Below are positions 33,324 to 42,333 of a stretch of DNA of 64,000 nt, one piece after another. Below the pieces are notes generated by a model. The model saw nothing but the letters and a program-made list of their open reading frames with translations. It was not told the DNA's origin and did no database searches. The stretch spans positions 19,763 through 83,762 of the forward strand of contig NZ_JACXXO010000022.1 of assembly GCF_017980685.1 (NCBI RefSeq), read 5' to 3'. Positions within the stretch are counted from its first letter, which is position 1. Every line of letters starts with the position of its first letter. The position numbers and the translations under genes were made by a program. Source of the DNA: Pseudomonas iridis. GTDB lineage: Bacteria; Pseudomonadota; Gammaproteobacteria; Pseudomonadales; Pseudomonadaceae.

Positions 33324-34325
33324 ATGAAAGCTTACGCCGTACCTTTCGAGAAGTTCGTCAACCTGGCCGATGCCCGTCTGGGCACCAAAATCATCTCGGT
33401 CACCGATGACTGGTTCGCAGACGCCAATCGTCTGTTCCAACCGACCCCGGCCGTATGGAAGGAGGGCGTGTTCGATGACAACGGCAAGTGGATGGACGGC
33501 TGGGAATCGCGCCGCAAGCGCTTCGAAGGCTTCGACAGCGCCGTGATCCGCCTGGGCGTACCGGGTTCGATCAAAGGCGTGGACATCGACACTTCATTCT
33601 TCACCGGCAACTACCCGCCATCGGCCTCGCTGGAAGCGTGCTTCCTGGCGTCGGGCGAGCCTGACGAAAACACCCAGTGGACTGAAGTGCTGTCGGCCGT
33701 CGAGCTGCAAGGCAACAGCCACCACTACCACGAAATCAGCAACGACAAAGCGTTCAGCCACCTGCGCTTCAACATCTACCCGGACGGTGGTGTTGCCCGT
33801 CTGCGCGTGTACGGTGTGCCGCATCGCGACTGGTCGGCCGTTGGCGACAATGAGCAAATCGACCTGGCAGCCGCCCTTAACGGTGGTCGCGCCCTCGCCT
33901 GCTCCGACGAACACTTCGGCCGCATGAGCAACATCCTCAACCCGGGCCGTGGCATCAACATGGGCGACGGCTGGGAAACTGCACGTCGTCGCACGCCGGG
34001 CAATGACTGGGTGATCGTCGCACTGGGCCATCCGGGCGAGATCGAAAAAATCATCGTCGACACCCTGCACTTCAAGGGCAACTACCCGGACACCTGCTCG
34101 ATTCAGGGCGCGTTCGTCAAGGGCGGTACTGACAGCCAGATCGAAACCCAGTCGCTGTTCTGGCGCGATCTGCTGCCAAGCCAGAAACTGGAAATGCACG
34201 CCGAACACACCTTCGTCGAGCAGATCAAGGCACTGGGCCCGATCACCCACATCCGCCTGAACGTGTTCCCGGATGGTGGTGTGAGTCGCCTGCGCGTTTT
34301 GGGCAAGGTCGCTAAACAAGGTTGA
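33324..34325 (+). CDS. alc: allantoicase
   Basis: A 333-residue enzyme that splits allantoate into ureidoglycolate and urea. It is built of two similar beta domains, visible as repeated patterns: GWESRRKRFEGFDSAVIRLG (near residues 59-78) against GWETARRRTPGNDWVIVALG, and IDTSFFTGNYPPSASLE against VDTLHFKGNYPDTCSIQ. ATG at 33324 after an AGAAGA purine stretch. It follows uraD by 87 bases and belongs to the same operon. Confidence 0.96.
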   Translation: MKAYAVPFEKFVNLADARLGTKIISVTDDWFADANRLFQPTPAVWKEGVFDDNGKWMDGWESRRKRFEGFDSAVIRLGVPGSIKGVDIDTSFFTGNYPPSASLEACFLASGEPDENTQWTEVLSAVELQGNSHHYHEISNDKAFSHLRFNIYPDGGVARLRVYGVPHRDWSAVGDNEQIDLAAALNGGRALACSDEHFGRMSNILNPGRGINMGDGWETARRRTPGNDWVIVALGHPGEIEKIIVDTLHFKGNYPDTCSIQGAFVKGGTDSQIETQSLFWRDLLPSQKLEMHAEHTFVEQIKALGPITHIRLNVFPDGGVSRLRVLGKVAKQG

Positions 34326-34329
34326 ACCC

Positions 34330-34404
34330 AATCGCTGGCAAGCCAGCTCCCACAGGTTTTGTGAACGCCACAGACCACAGTGGGAGCGGGCTTGCCCGCG
34401 ATGG
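34330..34404. repeat. REP/BIME element, CGCTGGCAAGCCAGCTCCCAC type
   Basis: Inverted pair between alc and allA, inside the putative operon, where it may affect mRNA stability. Confidence 0.85.
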
Positions 34405-34445
34405 CGATAGTTCTAACAACACAGAATTCGGATAAGAAGAACAGC

Positions 34446-34949
34446 ATGCGCACACTGACGATTGAACCGCTGAGCAAAGAAGCCTTCGCCCCTTTCGGTG
34501 ACGTGATCGAAACCGACGGCAGCGATCACTTCATGATCAACAACGGTTCGACCATGCGCTTCCATAAACTGGCGACGGTCGAAACCGCCACGCCGGAGGA
34601 CAACGCGATCATCAGCATCTTCCGCGCCGACGCGCAGGACATGCCGCTGACCGTTTGCATGCTGGAACGCCATCCGCTGGGCAGCCAGGCTTTCATTCCG
34701 CTGCTCGGCAACCCCTTTCTGATCGTGGTCGCGCCCATTGGCGATGAACCTGTATCAGGCTTGGTCCGCGCCTTCGTCACCAACGGCAGGCAGGGCATTA
34801 ATTACCATCGCGGCGTTTGGCACCATCCGGTGCTGACGATCGAAAAGCGGGATGACTTCCTGGTGGTTGATCGCAGTGGCACAGGCAATAACTGCGATGA
34901 GCATTTTTTCAAAGAGGATGAGCGTTTGATCCTCGCCCCCCACCAATAA
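34446..34949 (+). CDS. allA: ureidoglycolate lyase
   Basis: A 167-residue cupin-like enzyme that releases glyoxylate and urea from ureidoglycolate, the last step of the pathway. Family signatures are EPLSKEAFAPFGDVIE at the N-terminus, MLERHPLGSQAFIPL in the middle and NYHRGVWHHPVL before DDFLVVDRSG. ATG 34446 follows AAGAAGAAC. It lies downstream of alc and upstream of puuD. Confidence 0.95.
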   Translation: MRTLTIEPLSKEAFAPFGDVIETDGSDHFMINNGSTMRFHKLATVETATPEDNAIISIFRADAQDMPLTVCMLERHPLGSQAFIPLLGNPFLIVVAPIGDEPVSGLVRAFVTNGRQGINYHRGVWHHPVLTIEKRDDFLVVDRSGTGNNCDEHFFKEDERLILAPHQ

Positions 34950-34999
34950 GAGAAGGTCTGATCACTCGACAACAGAGTGACAGGCGAGAGGTAAAGACT

Positions 35000-36313
35000 G
35001 TGGAAGCACATCTGTTGGAATGGCTGAACCTGAGCGTGCGCTGGGTTCACATGATTACTGGCGTGGCCTGGATCGGCGCGTCGTTCTATTTCGTCTGGCT
35101 GGAGAACAACCTCAACCGCATCAACCCGAAAACCGGTCTGGCCGGTGATCTGTGGGCGATTCACGGTGGCGGCATCTATCACCTGGAAAAATACAAACTG
35201 GCTCCCCCGACCATGCCGGACAACCTGCACTGGTTCAAATGGGAAGCCTACTTCACCTGGTTGTCGGGGATCGCGCTGCTGTGCGTAGTCTTCTACTACA
35301 ACCCGACGCTGTACCTGCTGGCACCGGGCAGCAGCCTGACCGGCCCTGAAGGCGTGGCACTGGGCATTGGCTCTCTGTTCGTCGGCTGGTTCGTCTACTC
35401 CTTCCTTTGCGACTCGGCGCTGGGCAAACGCCCTGCCCTGCTCGGCTTCATCCTGTTCGTGCTGATCATCGGCGCGGCATATGGCTTCAGCAAGGTGTTC
35501 AGCGGTCGTGGTGCGTACCTGCACGTTGGCGCGATCATCGGCACCATCATGGTCGGTAACGTGTTCCGCATCATCATGCCGGCGCAACGTGCACTGGTAG
35601 CGGCGATTGCCGAGAACCGCACGCCGGATCCGGCGCTGCCGGCCAAAGGCCTGCTGCGTTCACGTCACAACAACTACTTCACCCTGCCGGTGCTGTTCAT
35701 CATGATCAGCAACCACTTCCCGAGCACGTACGGCAGCCAGTACAACTGGTTGATCCTGGCCGGGATCGCGGTGTTTGCAGTGTTGGTGCGTCACTACTTC
35801 AACACCCGCCACGACAGCCACAAGTTTGCCTGGACGCTGCCTGTTGCAGCGGTGGGCATGATCACTCTGGCGTACGTCACCGGCCCTGCGCCGATGTCGA
35901 CCGCACCGGAAGTGGCCAAGGCTCCAGCGAAAATCGAGTACCAGCCATTGCCGGAAACTGCAGTGGGCGGTGGCTTGAAACCGGCTGAAGCGGCGCAACC
36001 TGCTGCACCTGCCGAACCTGCAGCAGCACCAGCGCAAGCCTCCAACGCCGGCCCAGGCTTCGACAAAGTGCACAACGTGATTCAAGAGCGTTGCACAGTT
36101 TGTCACTCGGCCAAACCAACCAGCCCGTTGTTCAGCGCAGCTCCGGCCGGTGTGATGCTCGACACCCCTGAGCAGATCCGCCAGAACGCGGCGCGGATCC
36201 AGGCGCAGGCCATCACCACGCAGATCATGCCACTGGGCAACATCACACAGATGACCCAGCAGGAACGTGACCTGATCGGTGCATGGATCGCCCAGGGAGC
36301 CCAGACCAACTAA
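35000..36313 (+). CDS. puuD: membrane urate hydroxylase PuuD with C-terminal cytochrome c
   Basis: A 437-residue membrane protein that oxidises urate to 5-hydroxyisourate in bacteria lacking cofactor-free uricase. Residues 1-300 carry about eight membrane helices, starting LNLSVRWVHMITGVAWIGASFYFVWLEN. After a Pro/Ala-rich linker (about 305-350) comes a class I cytochrome c domain with the heme site C365-T-V-C-H369 and a likely Met ligand in TQIMPLGN. Electrons should therefore leave through the respiratory chain rather than directly to oxygen. It starts at GTG 35000 after AGAGGT. Confidence 0.95.
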   Translation: MEAHLLEWLNLSVRWVHMITGVAWIGASFYFVWLENNLNRINPKTGLAGDLWAIHGGGIYHLEKYKLAPPTMPDNLHWFKWEAYFTWLSGIALLCVVFYYNPTLYLLAPGSSLTGPEGVALGIGSLFVGWFVYSFLCDSALGKRPALLGFILFVLIIGAAYGFSKVFSGRGAYLHVGAIIGTIMVGNVFRIIMPAQRALVAAIAENRTPDPALPAKGLLRSRHNNYFTLPVLFIMISNHFPSTYGSQYNWLILAGIAVFAVLVRHYFNTRHDSHKFAWTLPVAAVGMITLAYVTGPAPMSTAPEVAKAPAKIEYQPLPETAVGGGLKPAEAAQPAAPAEPAAAPAQASNAGPGFDKVHNVIQERCTVCHSAKPTSPLFSAAPAGVMLDTPEQIRQNAARIQAQAITTQIMPLGNITQMTQQERDLIGAWIAQGAQTN

Positions 36314-36323
36314 CCGTTGAAAG

Positions 36324-36389
36324 CATCGCTGGCAAGCCAGCTCCCACAGGGTTTGCACTGCCTGTGTGGGAGCTGGCTTGCCAGCGATT
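36324..36389. repeat. REP/BIME element, CGCTGGCAAGCCAGCTCCCAC type
   Basis: Compact inverted pair between puuD and the permease gene. Confidence 0.85.
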
Positions 36390-36479
36390 CGCCGCAACGT
36401 GATTGACCTGATGCAAAGAAACAGCTGTGAGCCACCCGGCAGCTGTTAATCACAAGAATAAAAAGATCCGAGGTGTTGC

Positions 36480-37838
36480 ATGTCCGAGCTGTCCAAAGCG
36501 CGCATCCCCGACGCACCCGCCATTCAGCGTTTGCCCCTTTTGCAACTGATTCTGGTCGGTTTGCAACATGTTCTGCTGATGTACGGTGGTGCCATTGCGG
36601 TGCCGCTGATCATTGGACAGGCCGCTGGCCTGAGTCGTGAAGAAATCGCCTTCCTGATCAACGCCGACCTGCTGGTCGCCGGTATTGCCACCATCGTGCA
36701 ATCGCTCGGTATCGGCCCGATGGGCATTCGCATGCCAGTGATGATGGGCGCCAGTTTTGCCGCTGTCGGCAGCATGGTCGCCATGGCCGGCATGCCTGGT
36801 ATCGGTCTGCAAGGCATCTTCGGTGCGACGATCGCCGCAGGATTCTTCGGCATGATCATCGCGCCGTTCATGTCCAAGGTCGTGCGCTTCTTCCCGCCGC
36901 TGGTGACGGGCACCGTCATCACCTCGATCGGTTTGTCGCTGTTCCCCGTGGCCGTGAACTGGGCTGGTGGCGGCGTTGATGCCGAACAATTCGGTTCTCC
37001 GATTTATCTGGCCATTGCCGCACTGGTGCTGGCCACCATCCTGCTGGTCCACCGCTTCATGCGCGGTTTCTGGGTAAACATTTCCGTGTTGATCGGCATG
37101 TGCCTGGGCTACGTGCTTTGCGGCGCGATCGGCATGGTCGACCTCAGCGGCATGGCCGCTGCGCCGTGGGTTCAGTTCGTCACTCCGCTGCATTTCGGCA
37201 TGCCGAAGTTCGAACTCGCACCGATCCTGTCGATGTGTCTGGTGGTGGTGATCATCTTCGTGGAGTCCACCGGGATGTTCCTCGCGCTGGGCAAAATCAC
37301 CGGCCAGGAAGTCTGCCCGCGCATGCTGCGTCGCGGTCTGCTGTGCGATGCCGGCGCCTCGTTCTTCGCCGGTTTTTTCAACACCTTCACCCACTCATCA
37401 TTCGCGCAGAACATCGGCCTGGTGCAGATGACCGGTGTGCGCTGCCGTTCGGTGACCATCGTTGCCGGCGGCTTGCTGATCGTCCTGAGCCTGCTGCCCA
37501 AAGCCGCGTTCCTGGTGGCATCGATTCCTTCAGCGGTACTCGGCGGCGCGGCGATTGCGATGTTCGGCATGGTCGCCGCGACCGGGATCAAGATCCTTCA
37601 GGAAGCCGATATCGGTGACCGACGCAACCAGTTGCTGGTGGCGGTGAGCATCGGCATGGGCCTGATCCCGGTGGTGCGGCCGGAGTTCTTCGCACATCTG
37701 CCGATGTGGATGAGCCCGATCACCCACAGCGGCATCGCCATGGCAACGCTCAGCGCGCTGACGCTGAATCTGCTGTTCAACATTCTTGGCGGCGCTGAGC
37801 GCGCCGCGATCAACGACTGTAACGCGCACTCGCACTAA
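36480..37838 (+). CDS. NCS2-family urate/xanthine permease
   Basis: A 452-residue membrane protein of the nucleobase-cation symporter-2 family, with about 14 helices. Signatures are LILVGLQHVLLMYGGAIAVP near residues 24-43, GIRMPVMMGASFAAVG, and the NCS2 motif (...VFVESTGMF-type) seen as IIFVESTGMFLALGKITGQEV. It matches the uric acid/xanthine subgroup (UacT/PucJ-K) better than the uracil subgroup. Its position directly after puuD makes urate the likely substrate. ATG at 36480. Confidence 0.92.
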   Translation: MSELSKARIPDAPAIQRLPLLQLILVGLQHVLLMYGGAIAVPLIIGQAAGLSREEIAFLINADLLVAGIATIVQSLGIGPMGIRMPVMMGASFAAVGSMVAMAGMPGIGLQGIFGATIAAGFFGMIIAPFMSKVVRFFPPLVTGTVITSIGLSLFPVAVNWAGGGVDAEQFGSPIYLAIAALVLATILLVHRFMRGFWVNISVLIGMCLGYVLCGAIGMVDLSGMAAAPWVQFVTPLHFGMPKFELAPILSMCLVVVIIFVESTGMFLALGKITGQEVCPRMLRRGLLCDAGASFFAGFFNTFTHSSFAQNIGLVQMTGVRCRSVTIVAGGLLIVLSLLPKAAFLVASIPSAVLGGAAIAMFGMVAATGIKILQEADIGDRRNQLLVAVSIGMGLIPVVRPEFFAHLPMWMSPITHSGIAMATLSALTLNLLFNILGGAERAAINDCNAHSH

Positions 37839-37855
37839 ACGAAGTCTCCACAAAA

Positions 37856-37949
37856 CCTGTGGGAGCGAGCCTGCTCGCGAAGACGTCATCAGCTTCAACA
37901 TGTTCGTTGACTGATACACCGCTTTCGCGAGCAGGCTCGCTCCCACAGG
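37856..37949. repeat. REP/BIME element, GCGAGCAGGCTCGCTCCCAC type
   Basis: Two inverted copies of CTGTGGGAGCGAGCCTGCTCGCG about 50 bases apart, before the first channel gene. Confidence 0.9.
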
Positions 37950-37994
37950 AGAAAGCTCTGCGCCTCAAACAATAAAAACAAGAGGGAGCAACAG

Positions 37995-38780
37995 ATGATT
38001 CGCACGCAATCGAGTTTGCTATTGAGCGGCGGCCTGCTCGCCGCATCCCAGGCCATGGCCGGCGATTTACTGCTCTGGCAGACCAACAGCCTCAGCTACC
38101 TGTACGGCAAGAACTTCGCGATCAACCCGTCGATCCAGCAGACGGTGACCTTCGAGCACGCCGACAAGTGGAAGTACGGCGACAACTTTTTGTTCGTCGA
38201 CAAGATCTTCTACAACAGCCAGGAAGACCGCAACAAAGGCCCGCACACCTTCTACGGTGAATTCACCCCGCGCTTCTCGTTCGGCAAGATCTTCGACCAG
38301 AAAATCGAGTTCGGCCCGATCAAGGACGTGCTGCTGGCGATGACCTACGAATACGGCGAAGGTGAAAGCGAGGCCTACCTTATCGGCCCCGGCTTCGACC
38401 TCAAAGTGCCTGGCTTCAATTACGTCACCCTGAACATCTTCCGCCGCCAGACCGAAGGCCCACGCCCCGGCGATGGCGTCTGGCAGATCACGCCCGGCTG
38501 GTCCTACAGCATTCCGGTAGGCAATTCCGACCTGTTGATCGACGGTTATCTGGACTGGGTGGTCGACAACGACGAGAACTCGCGCGGCACCTACCACGCC
38601 AACCTGCACATCAATCCGCAGATCAAATATGACTTGGGCAAAGCCTTGGGCTGGAGTCAGAAGCAGCTGTATGTCGGCACCGAATACAGCTACTGGAAGA
38701 ACAAATACGGCGTCGAAAACAGCCATAACTTCGACACCAATCAGAACACCGCCAGCCTGCTGGTGAAGGTGCACTTCTAA
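37995..38780 (+). CDS. Tsx/OmpK-family nucleoside-type outer-membrane channel, copy 1
   Basis: A 261-residue outer-membrane beta-barrel of the Tsx-like (OmpK) nucleoside channel family. Residues 1-22 are a signal peptide with an AMA cleavage site, the strands alternate, and the last residue is Phe (VKVHF), the barrel-assembly signal. Family stretches are SYLYGKNF, TFEHADKWKYGDNFLFVDK and EFGPIKDVLLAMTYEYGEG. RBS GAGGGAG precedes ATG 37995. It follows the urate permease and probably admits purines or nucleosides through the outer membrane. Confidence 0.9.
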   Translation: MIRTQSSLLLSGGLLAASQAMAGDLLLWQTNSLSYLYGKNFAINPSIQQTVTFEHADKWKYGDNFLFVDKIFYNSQEDRNKGPHTFYGEFTPRFSFGKIFDQKIEFGPIKDVLLAMTYEYGEGESEAYLIGPGFDLKVPGFNYVTLNIFRRQTEGPRPGDGVWQITPGWSYSIPVGNSDLLIDGYLDWVVDNDENSRGTYHANLHINPQIKYDLGKALGWSQKQLYVGTEYSYWKNKYGVENSHNFDTNQNTASLLVKVHF

Positions 38781-39152
38781 GATGGCCCGCAACTGTGCCC
38801 CATGCCTGTCGTCGGTGCTCTGTTGCGGGGCACTTGAGGCGAGGCCTGCGAGTCAGTATTCTCCGCGGCCTCTTGAATTCGGTCTAAAAAAAAGCCCGAA
38901 TTTAATTCCTGACCAGCGGGCCAACTTATCCCGGCCCCGGTCAGTACCGAGGCACCCCGAAAACACGCTCAATCGACTGTTTTTCAGCAGCCGACGGGCG
39001 TTTTTTTGCTTTTCGAAAAGCCTTGGCTCAGCTCTTGCTAACAGCAAACAAGCTGACCGATCGGATGACTTTTTGCAGCAACGAAAAAAGGCGCCACACC
39101 AGAGCGCCGATCAAAAAAATAAACGTGGAACACCTACTTTGGGAGCAACCGA
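38781..39152. other. intergenic region between the two channel genes
   Basis: 372 bases. GTGCCCC (38795-38801) and GGGGCAC (38827-38833) can pair. A sigma-54 type promoter lies at 39023-39039. A GGCGC/GCGCC hairpin (39090-39108) sits in the leader of copy 2. No gene seen. Confidence 0.55.
39023..39039 (+). promoter_or_regulatory. sigma-54 (-24/-12) promoter of the second channel gene
   Basis: TTGGCTCAGCTCTTGCT matches YTGGCACGrNNNTTGCW with the invariant GG (39025-39026) and GC (39037-39038) exactly ten bases apart. The start of transcription would be near 39050, giving a leader of about 100 bases before ATG 39153. RpoN control fits use of purines as a nitrogen source. Confidence 0.7.
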
Positions 39153-39938
39153 ATGAAACGTATGTGCACCAGCCTGATGCTTGCGGGATCCTTGCTGGCC
39201 GGGGGGCAGGCCATGGCCGAAGGCCTCCTGCAATGGCAGGACAACAGCCTGACTTACCTCTATGGCAAGGACTTCCAGGTCAACCCGCGCATCCAGCAGA
39301 CCGTCACCTTTGAACACGCTGACGGATGGAAGTACGGGGACAACTTCTTCTTCCTCGACAAGATCTTCTACAACGGTGAAAAGGACTTCAACAACGGTCC
39401 GAACACCTATTACGGCGAGTTCCAGCCACGCATCTCGCTGGGCAAGGTTCTCGACCAGAAGATCGAGTTCGGCCCGATCAAAGATGTCCTGCTGGCGATG
39501 ACTTACGAGTTCGGCGAGGGTGACACCGAGTCCTACCTGATCGGTCCGGGCTTCGACCTGGCCATCCCGGGCTTCGACTACTTCCAGCTGAACTTCTACC
39601 AGCGTCACACCGAAGGCTCGCGCGCCGGTGACAACGTCTGGCAGATCACGCCGGTGTGGTCCTACACCGTGCCGGTGGGCAATTCGAACATCCTGATCGA
39701 CGGCTACATGGACTGGGTGACCGACAACGATTCCAACTCAAAAGGCGACTACCACGCCAACCTGCACTTCAACCCACAGGTCAAATACGACCTGGGCAAG
39801 GCGTTGAGTTATGGCGAGAAGCAGCTGTATGTCGGTGTTGAATACGATTACTGGAAAGACAAGTACGGAATCGACGACACCGGTGCGTTCAAGACCAATC
39901 AGAGCGTGACCAACTTCCTGGTGAAGTTCCACTTCTGA
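39153..39938 (+). CDS. Tsx/OmpK-family nucleoside-type outer-membrane channel, copy 2
   Basis: A 261-residue paralogue of the gene just upstream, of the same length and alignable throughout (SLTYLYGKDF, TFEHADGWKYGDNFFFLDK, EFGPIKDVLLAMTYEFGEG), so the two arose by tandem duplication. Signal peptide residues 1-22 end GQAMA; the C-terminal residue is Phe. It has its own upstream region with a sigma-54 type promoter, unlike copy 1, so the copies are probably expressed under different conditions. Confidence 0.9.
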   Translation: MKRMCTSLMLAGSLLAGGQAMAEGLLQWQDNSLTYLYGKDFQVNPRIQQTVTFEHADGWKYGDNFFFLDKIFYNGEKDFNNGPNTYYGEFQPRISLGKVLDQKIEFGPIKDVLLAMTYEFGEGDTESYLIGPGFDLAIPGFDYFQLNFYQRHTEGSRAGDNVWQITPVWSYTVPVGNSNILIDGYMDWVTDNDSNSKGDYHANLHFNPQVKYDLGKALSYGEKQLYVGVEYDYWKDKYGIDDTGAFKTNQSVTNFLVKFHF

Positions 39939-39968
39939 TGCGGGTATAAGTGGCGTCTGCAAGGACGC

Positions 39969-40059
39969 CATCGCTGGCAAGCCAGCTCCCACAAGTTCTT
40001 TGGTGTAGACAAAATCTGTTTACGACGCAAAGCCCTGTGGGAGCTGGCTTGCCAGCGAT
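39969..40059. repeat. REP/BIME element, CGCTGGCAAGCCAGCTCCCAC type
   Basis: Inverted pair between the convergent channel and patatin genes. Confidence 0.9.
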
Positions 40060-40075
40060 TGCCGCACCACCGATC

Positions 40076-41248
40076 TCAGGCTGGAACCACCGCTTCGGAC
40101 AGCCCCAGAAACCGGCACAGCTCCTCCCGCTTGGCCAACGCATCCCGCCGCCCCAAATCAATCAGCTCGCTGCAATACCCCGCCTCGAACAGCAAATAAC
40201 TCAACACCCCTGCCCCACTCGTCCTGGTCGCACCCGGACCACGCAAGAACAACCGCAACGCCGCCGGCAATTCCTGGCGATGCCGCGCCGCGATCTCATC
40301 AATCGGCTGACTTGGCGAAATCACCAGCACCTCCACTGGCGCCACGCCCAATGCGCGGGTCGGCGTGCCATCGGGCATCAGGTGACTGAACTGGTTCAAG
40401 CGCTCAAGCAACTCGATGTCGCTCTCCAGACTGTCAATGAACGTGCTGTTGAGCATGTGCCCGCCGATCTGCGCCAGCGTCGGCTGCTGACCGGTGTAGG
40501 TGCGTTCCAGCGGCTGCTGCGGATCAACCCCGCGCGGGTTGCCGCTGACGCCCACCACCAGCACGCGAGTCGCGCCCAGGTGCAGCGCCGGGCTGATCGG
40601 CGCCGATTGGCGGACCGCGCCGTCACCGAAATACTCCTCGCCAATCTTCACCGGCGCGAACAGCAACGGAATCGCCGAACTGGCCAACAGATGCTCCACC
40701 GACAACTGCGTCGGCACGCCAATGCGCCGATGACGCAGCCACGCATCGATCACGCCGCCACCCTGATAGAACGTCACCGCTTGCCCCGATTCGTAGCCGA
40801 ACGCGGTCACCGCCACGGCGCGCAATTGCTTTTGAGCGATGGATTCGGCAATGCCGGGCAGGTGCAGTTTTTCATTGAGCAGTTCACGCAGCGGCGAACT
40901 GTTGAGCAGCGCCACGGGCACTTGTCGACCGATGCCGAGCAAGCTATGGCTGACAAACCGACTGGCCTGATGGATCACGCCAGGCCAGTCACTGCGCAGC
41001 ACGCGATGGCTGCGAAAGCCCTGCCAGAACAGTGTGAGGCGTTCGATGGCGGCGCGAAAGTCGGTGGCGCCGCTGGCCAGGCTGACCGCGTTGATCGCCC
41101 CGGCCGAGGTGCCGACGATCACTGGAAAAGGATTGTCCGCGCCCAATGGCAGCAACTCTGCAATCGCCGCCAACACCCCTACCTGATAGGCCGCCCGAGC
41201 CCCGCCGCCGGAAAGAATCAAACCTGTGACCGGTTCAGCTGGGCTCAT
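40076..41248 (-). CDS. patatin-like phospholipase family protein
   Basis: A 390-residue cytoplasmic acyl hydrolase of the patatin fold. The oxyanion loop is LSGGGARAAYQVGVL (residues 12-26), the nucleophile is the Ser of GTSAGA near residue 48, and the catalytic Asp is in YFGDGAVR. A C-terminal DUF3336-like extension (SYLLFEAGYCSELIDLG) is shared with bacterial homologues I know from this neighbourhood. ATG at 41248. It is separated by 35 bases from the acyltransferase gene on the same strand, so membrane-lipid turnover is a reasonable theme. Its lipid substrate is unknown. Confidence 0.9.
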   Translation of the reverse strand: MSPAEPVTGLILSGGGARAAYQVGVLAAIAELLPLGADNPFPVIVGTSAGAINAVSLASGATDFRAAIERLTLFWQGFRSHRVLRSDWPGVIHQASRFVSHSLLGIGRQVPVALLNSSPLRELLNEKLHLPGIAESIAQKQLRAVAVTAFGYESGQAVTFYQGGGVIDAWLRHRRIGVPTQLSVEHLLASSAIPLLFAPVKIGEEYFGDGAVRQSAPISPALHLGATRVLVVGVSGNPRGVDPQQPLERTYTGQQPTLAQIGGHMLNSTFIDSLESDIELLERLNQFSHLMPDGTPTRALGVAPVEVLVISPSQPIDEIAARHRQELPAALRLFLRGPGATRTSGAGVLSYLLFEAGYCSELIDLGRRDALAKREELCRFLGLSEAVVPA

Positions 41249-41283
41249 CGCAACACTCCATGATGCTTAGGGGGATGGGTCAA

Positions 41284-42216
41284 TCAACCGCGTTTGGCGT
41301 ACAACTTCGGCTCGCCCGGCGGACGGCTCTTGAAGCGGCGATGCGCCCACAGGTATTGCTCGGGGCAGGCCCGCAACGCGCTCTCGACCCACTGATTGAT
41401 GCGGATGCAGTCGGCCTCTTCGGTCTCACCGGGGAAACCTTCCAGCGGCGGATGGATCACCATGCGGTAACCGCTACCGTCGGCCAGGCGCTCCTGAGTA
41501 AACGGCACCACCAATGCCTTGCCCAACCGTGCAAACTTGCTGGTCGCGGTCACAGTGGCGGCCTGAATGCCGAACAGCGGCACGAAGATGCTCTGCTTGG
41601 CGCCGTAGTCCTGATCCGGTGCATACCAGATCGCCCGACCTGAACGCAGCAACTTGAGCATGCCGCGCACGTCGTCGCGCTCCACCGCCAGCGAATCGAG
41701 ATTGTGCCGCTCGCGCCCACGACGCTGAACAAAATCGAACAACGGATTCTTGTGTTCGCGGTACATGCCGTCGATGGTGTGTTGCTGGCCGAGCAGCGCC
41801 GCGCCGATTTCCAGGGTGGTGAAGTGCGCCGCCATCAGAATCACGCCTTTGCCTTCGCGCTGCGCCTGCTGCAAATGCTCAAGACCTTCGATGTGCGCCA
41901 GTTTTGCCAGGCGCTCGCGGGACCACCACCAGCTCATCGCCATTTCAAAAAAGGCGATACCGGTGGAGGCAAAGTTTTCCTTGAGCAGACGCTTGCGCTC
42001 GGCGGCGGACTTTTCCGGGAAGCACAGTTCCAGATTGCGTTTGGCGATGCGCCGCCGGTCGCCGGCCACGCGATACATCAACGCGCCCAAAACTCGACCG
42101 ATGGTCAGCAGTGCCGGATACGGCAACTGCACAATCAGCCACAAAAGCCCCAGACCGCACCAGAGCGGCCAGAAGCGTGGAGCAAGAAATGCTTTTCGAA
42201 AACGCGGGCGATCCAT
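41284..42216 (-). CDS. lipid A-type lysophospholipid acyltransferase (HtrB/LpxL family)
   Basis: A 310-residue inner-membrane acyltransferase of the LpxL/HtrB family. The N-terminal membrane helix (residues about 16-38) anchors it, and the catalytic HX4E motif is HFTTLE (in LMAAHFTTLEIGAALL). Later family motifs are YAPDQDYGAKQSIFVPLFG and YLWAHRRFKSRPPGEPKLY. ATG at 42216 gives MDRPRFRKAFLAPRFWP, the usual start. It is divergent from minC. Pseudomonas carries more than one such enzyme, so whether this adds the secondary laurate of lipid A cannot be settled here. Confidence 0.92.
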   Translation of the reverse strand: MDRPRFRKAFLAPRFWPLWCGLGLLWLIVQLPYPALLTIGRVLGALMYRVAGDRRRIAKRNLELCFPEKSAAERKRLLKENFASTGIAFFEMAMSWWWSRERLAKLAHIEGLEHLQQAQREGKGVILMAAHFTTLEIGAALLGQQHTIDGMYREHKNPLFDFVQRRGRERHNLDSLAVERDDVRGMLKLLRSGRAIWYAPDQDYGAKQSIFVPLFGIQAATVTATSKFARLGKALVVPFTQERLADGSGYRMVIHPPLEGFPGETEEADCIRINQWVESALRACPEQYLWAHRRFKSRPPGEPKLYAKRG

Positions 42217-42333
42217 TAAAGCTTCCGTAAATACAGTGGCCGCGCATTCTACATCGTTCGACCCGGCTTGCGGCTCGCGGGCGTTCTCGTTATAAGTCTC
42301 GGCACTTTTAGTGACAAGCCGTTGTATGCCGAT

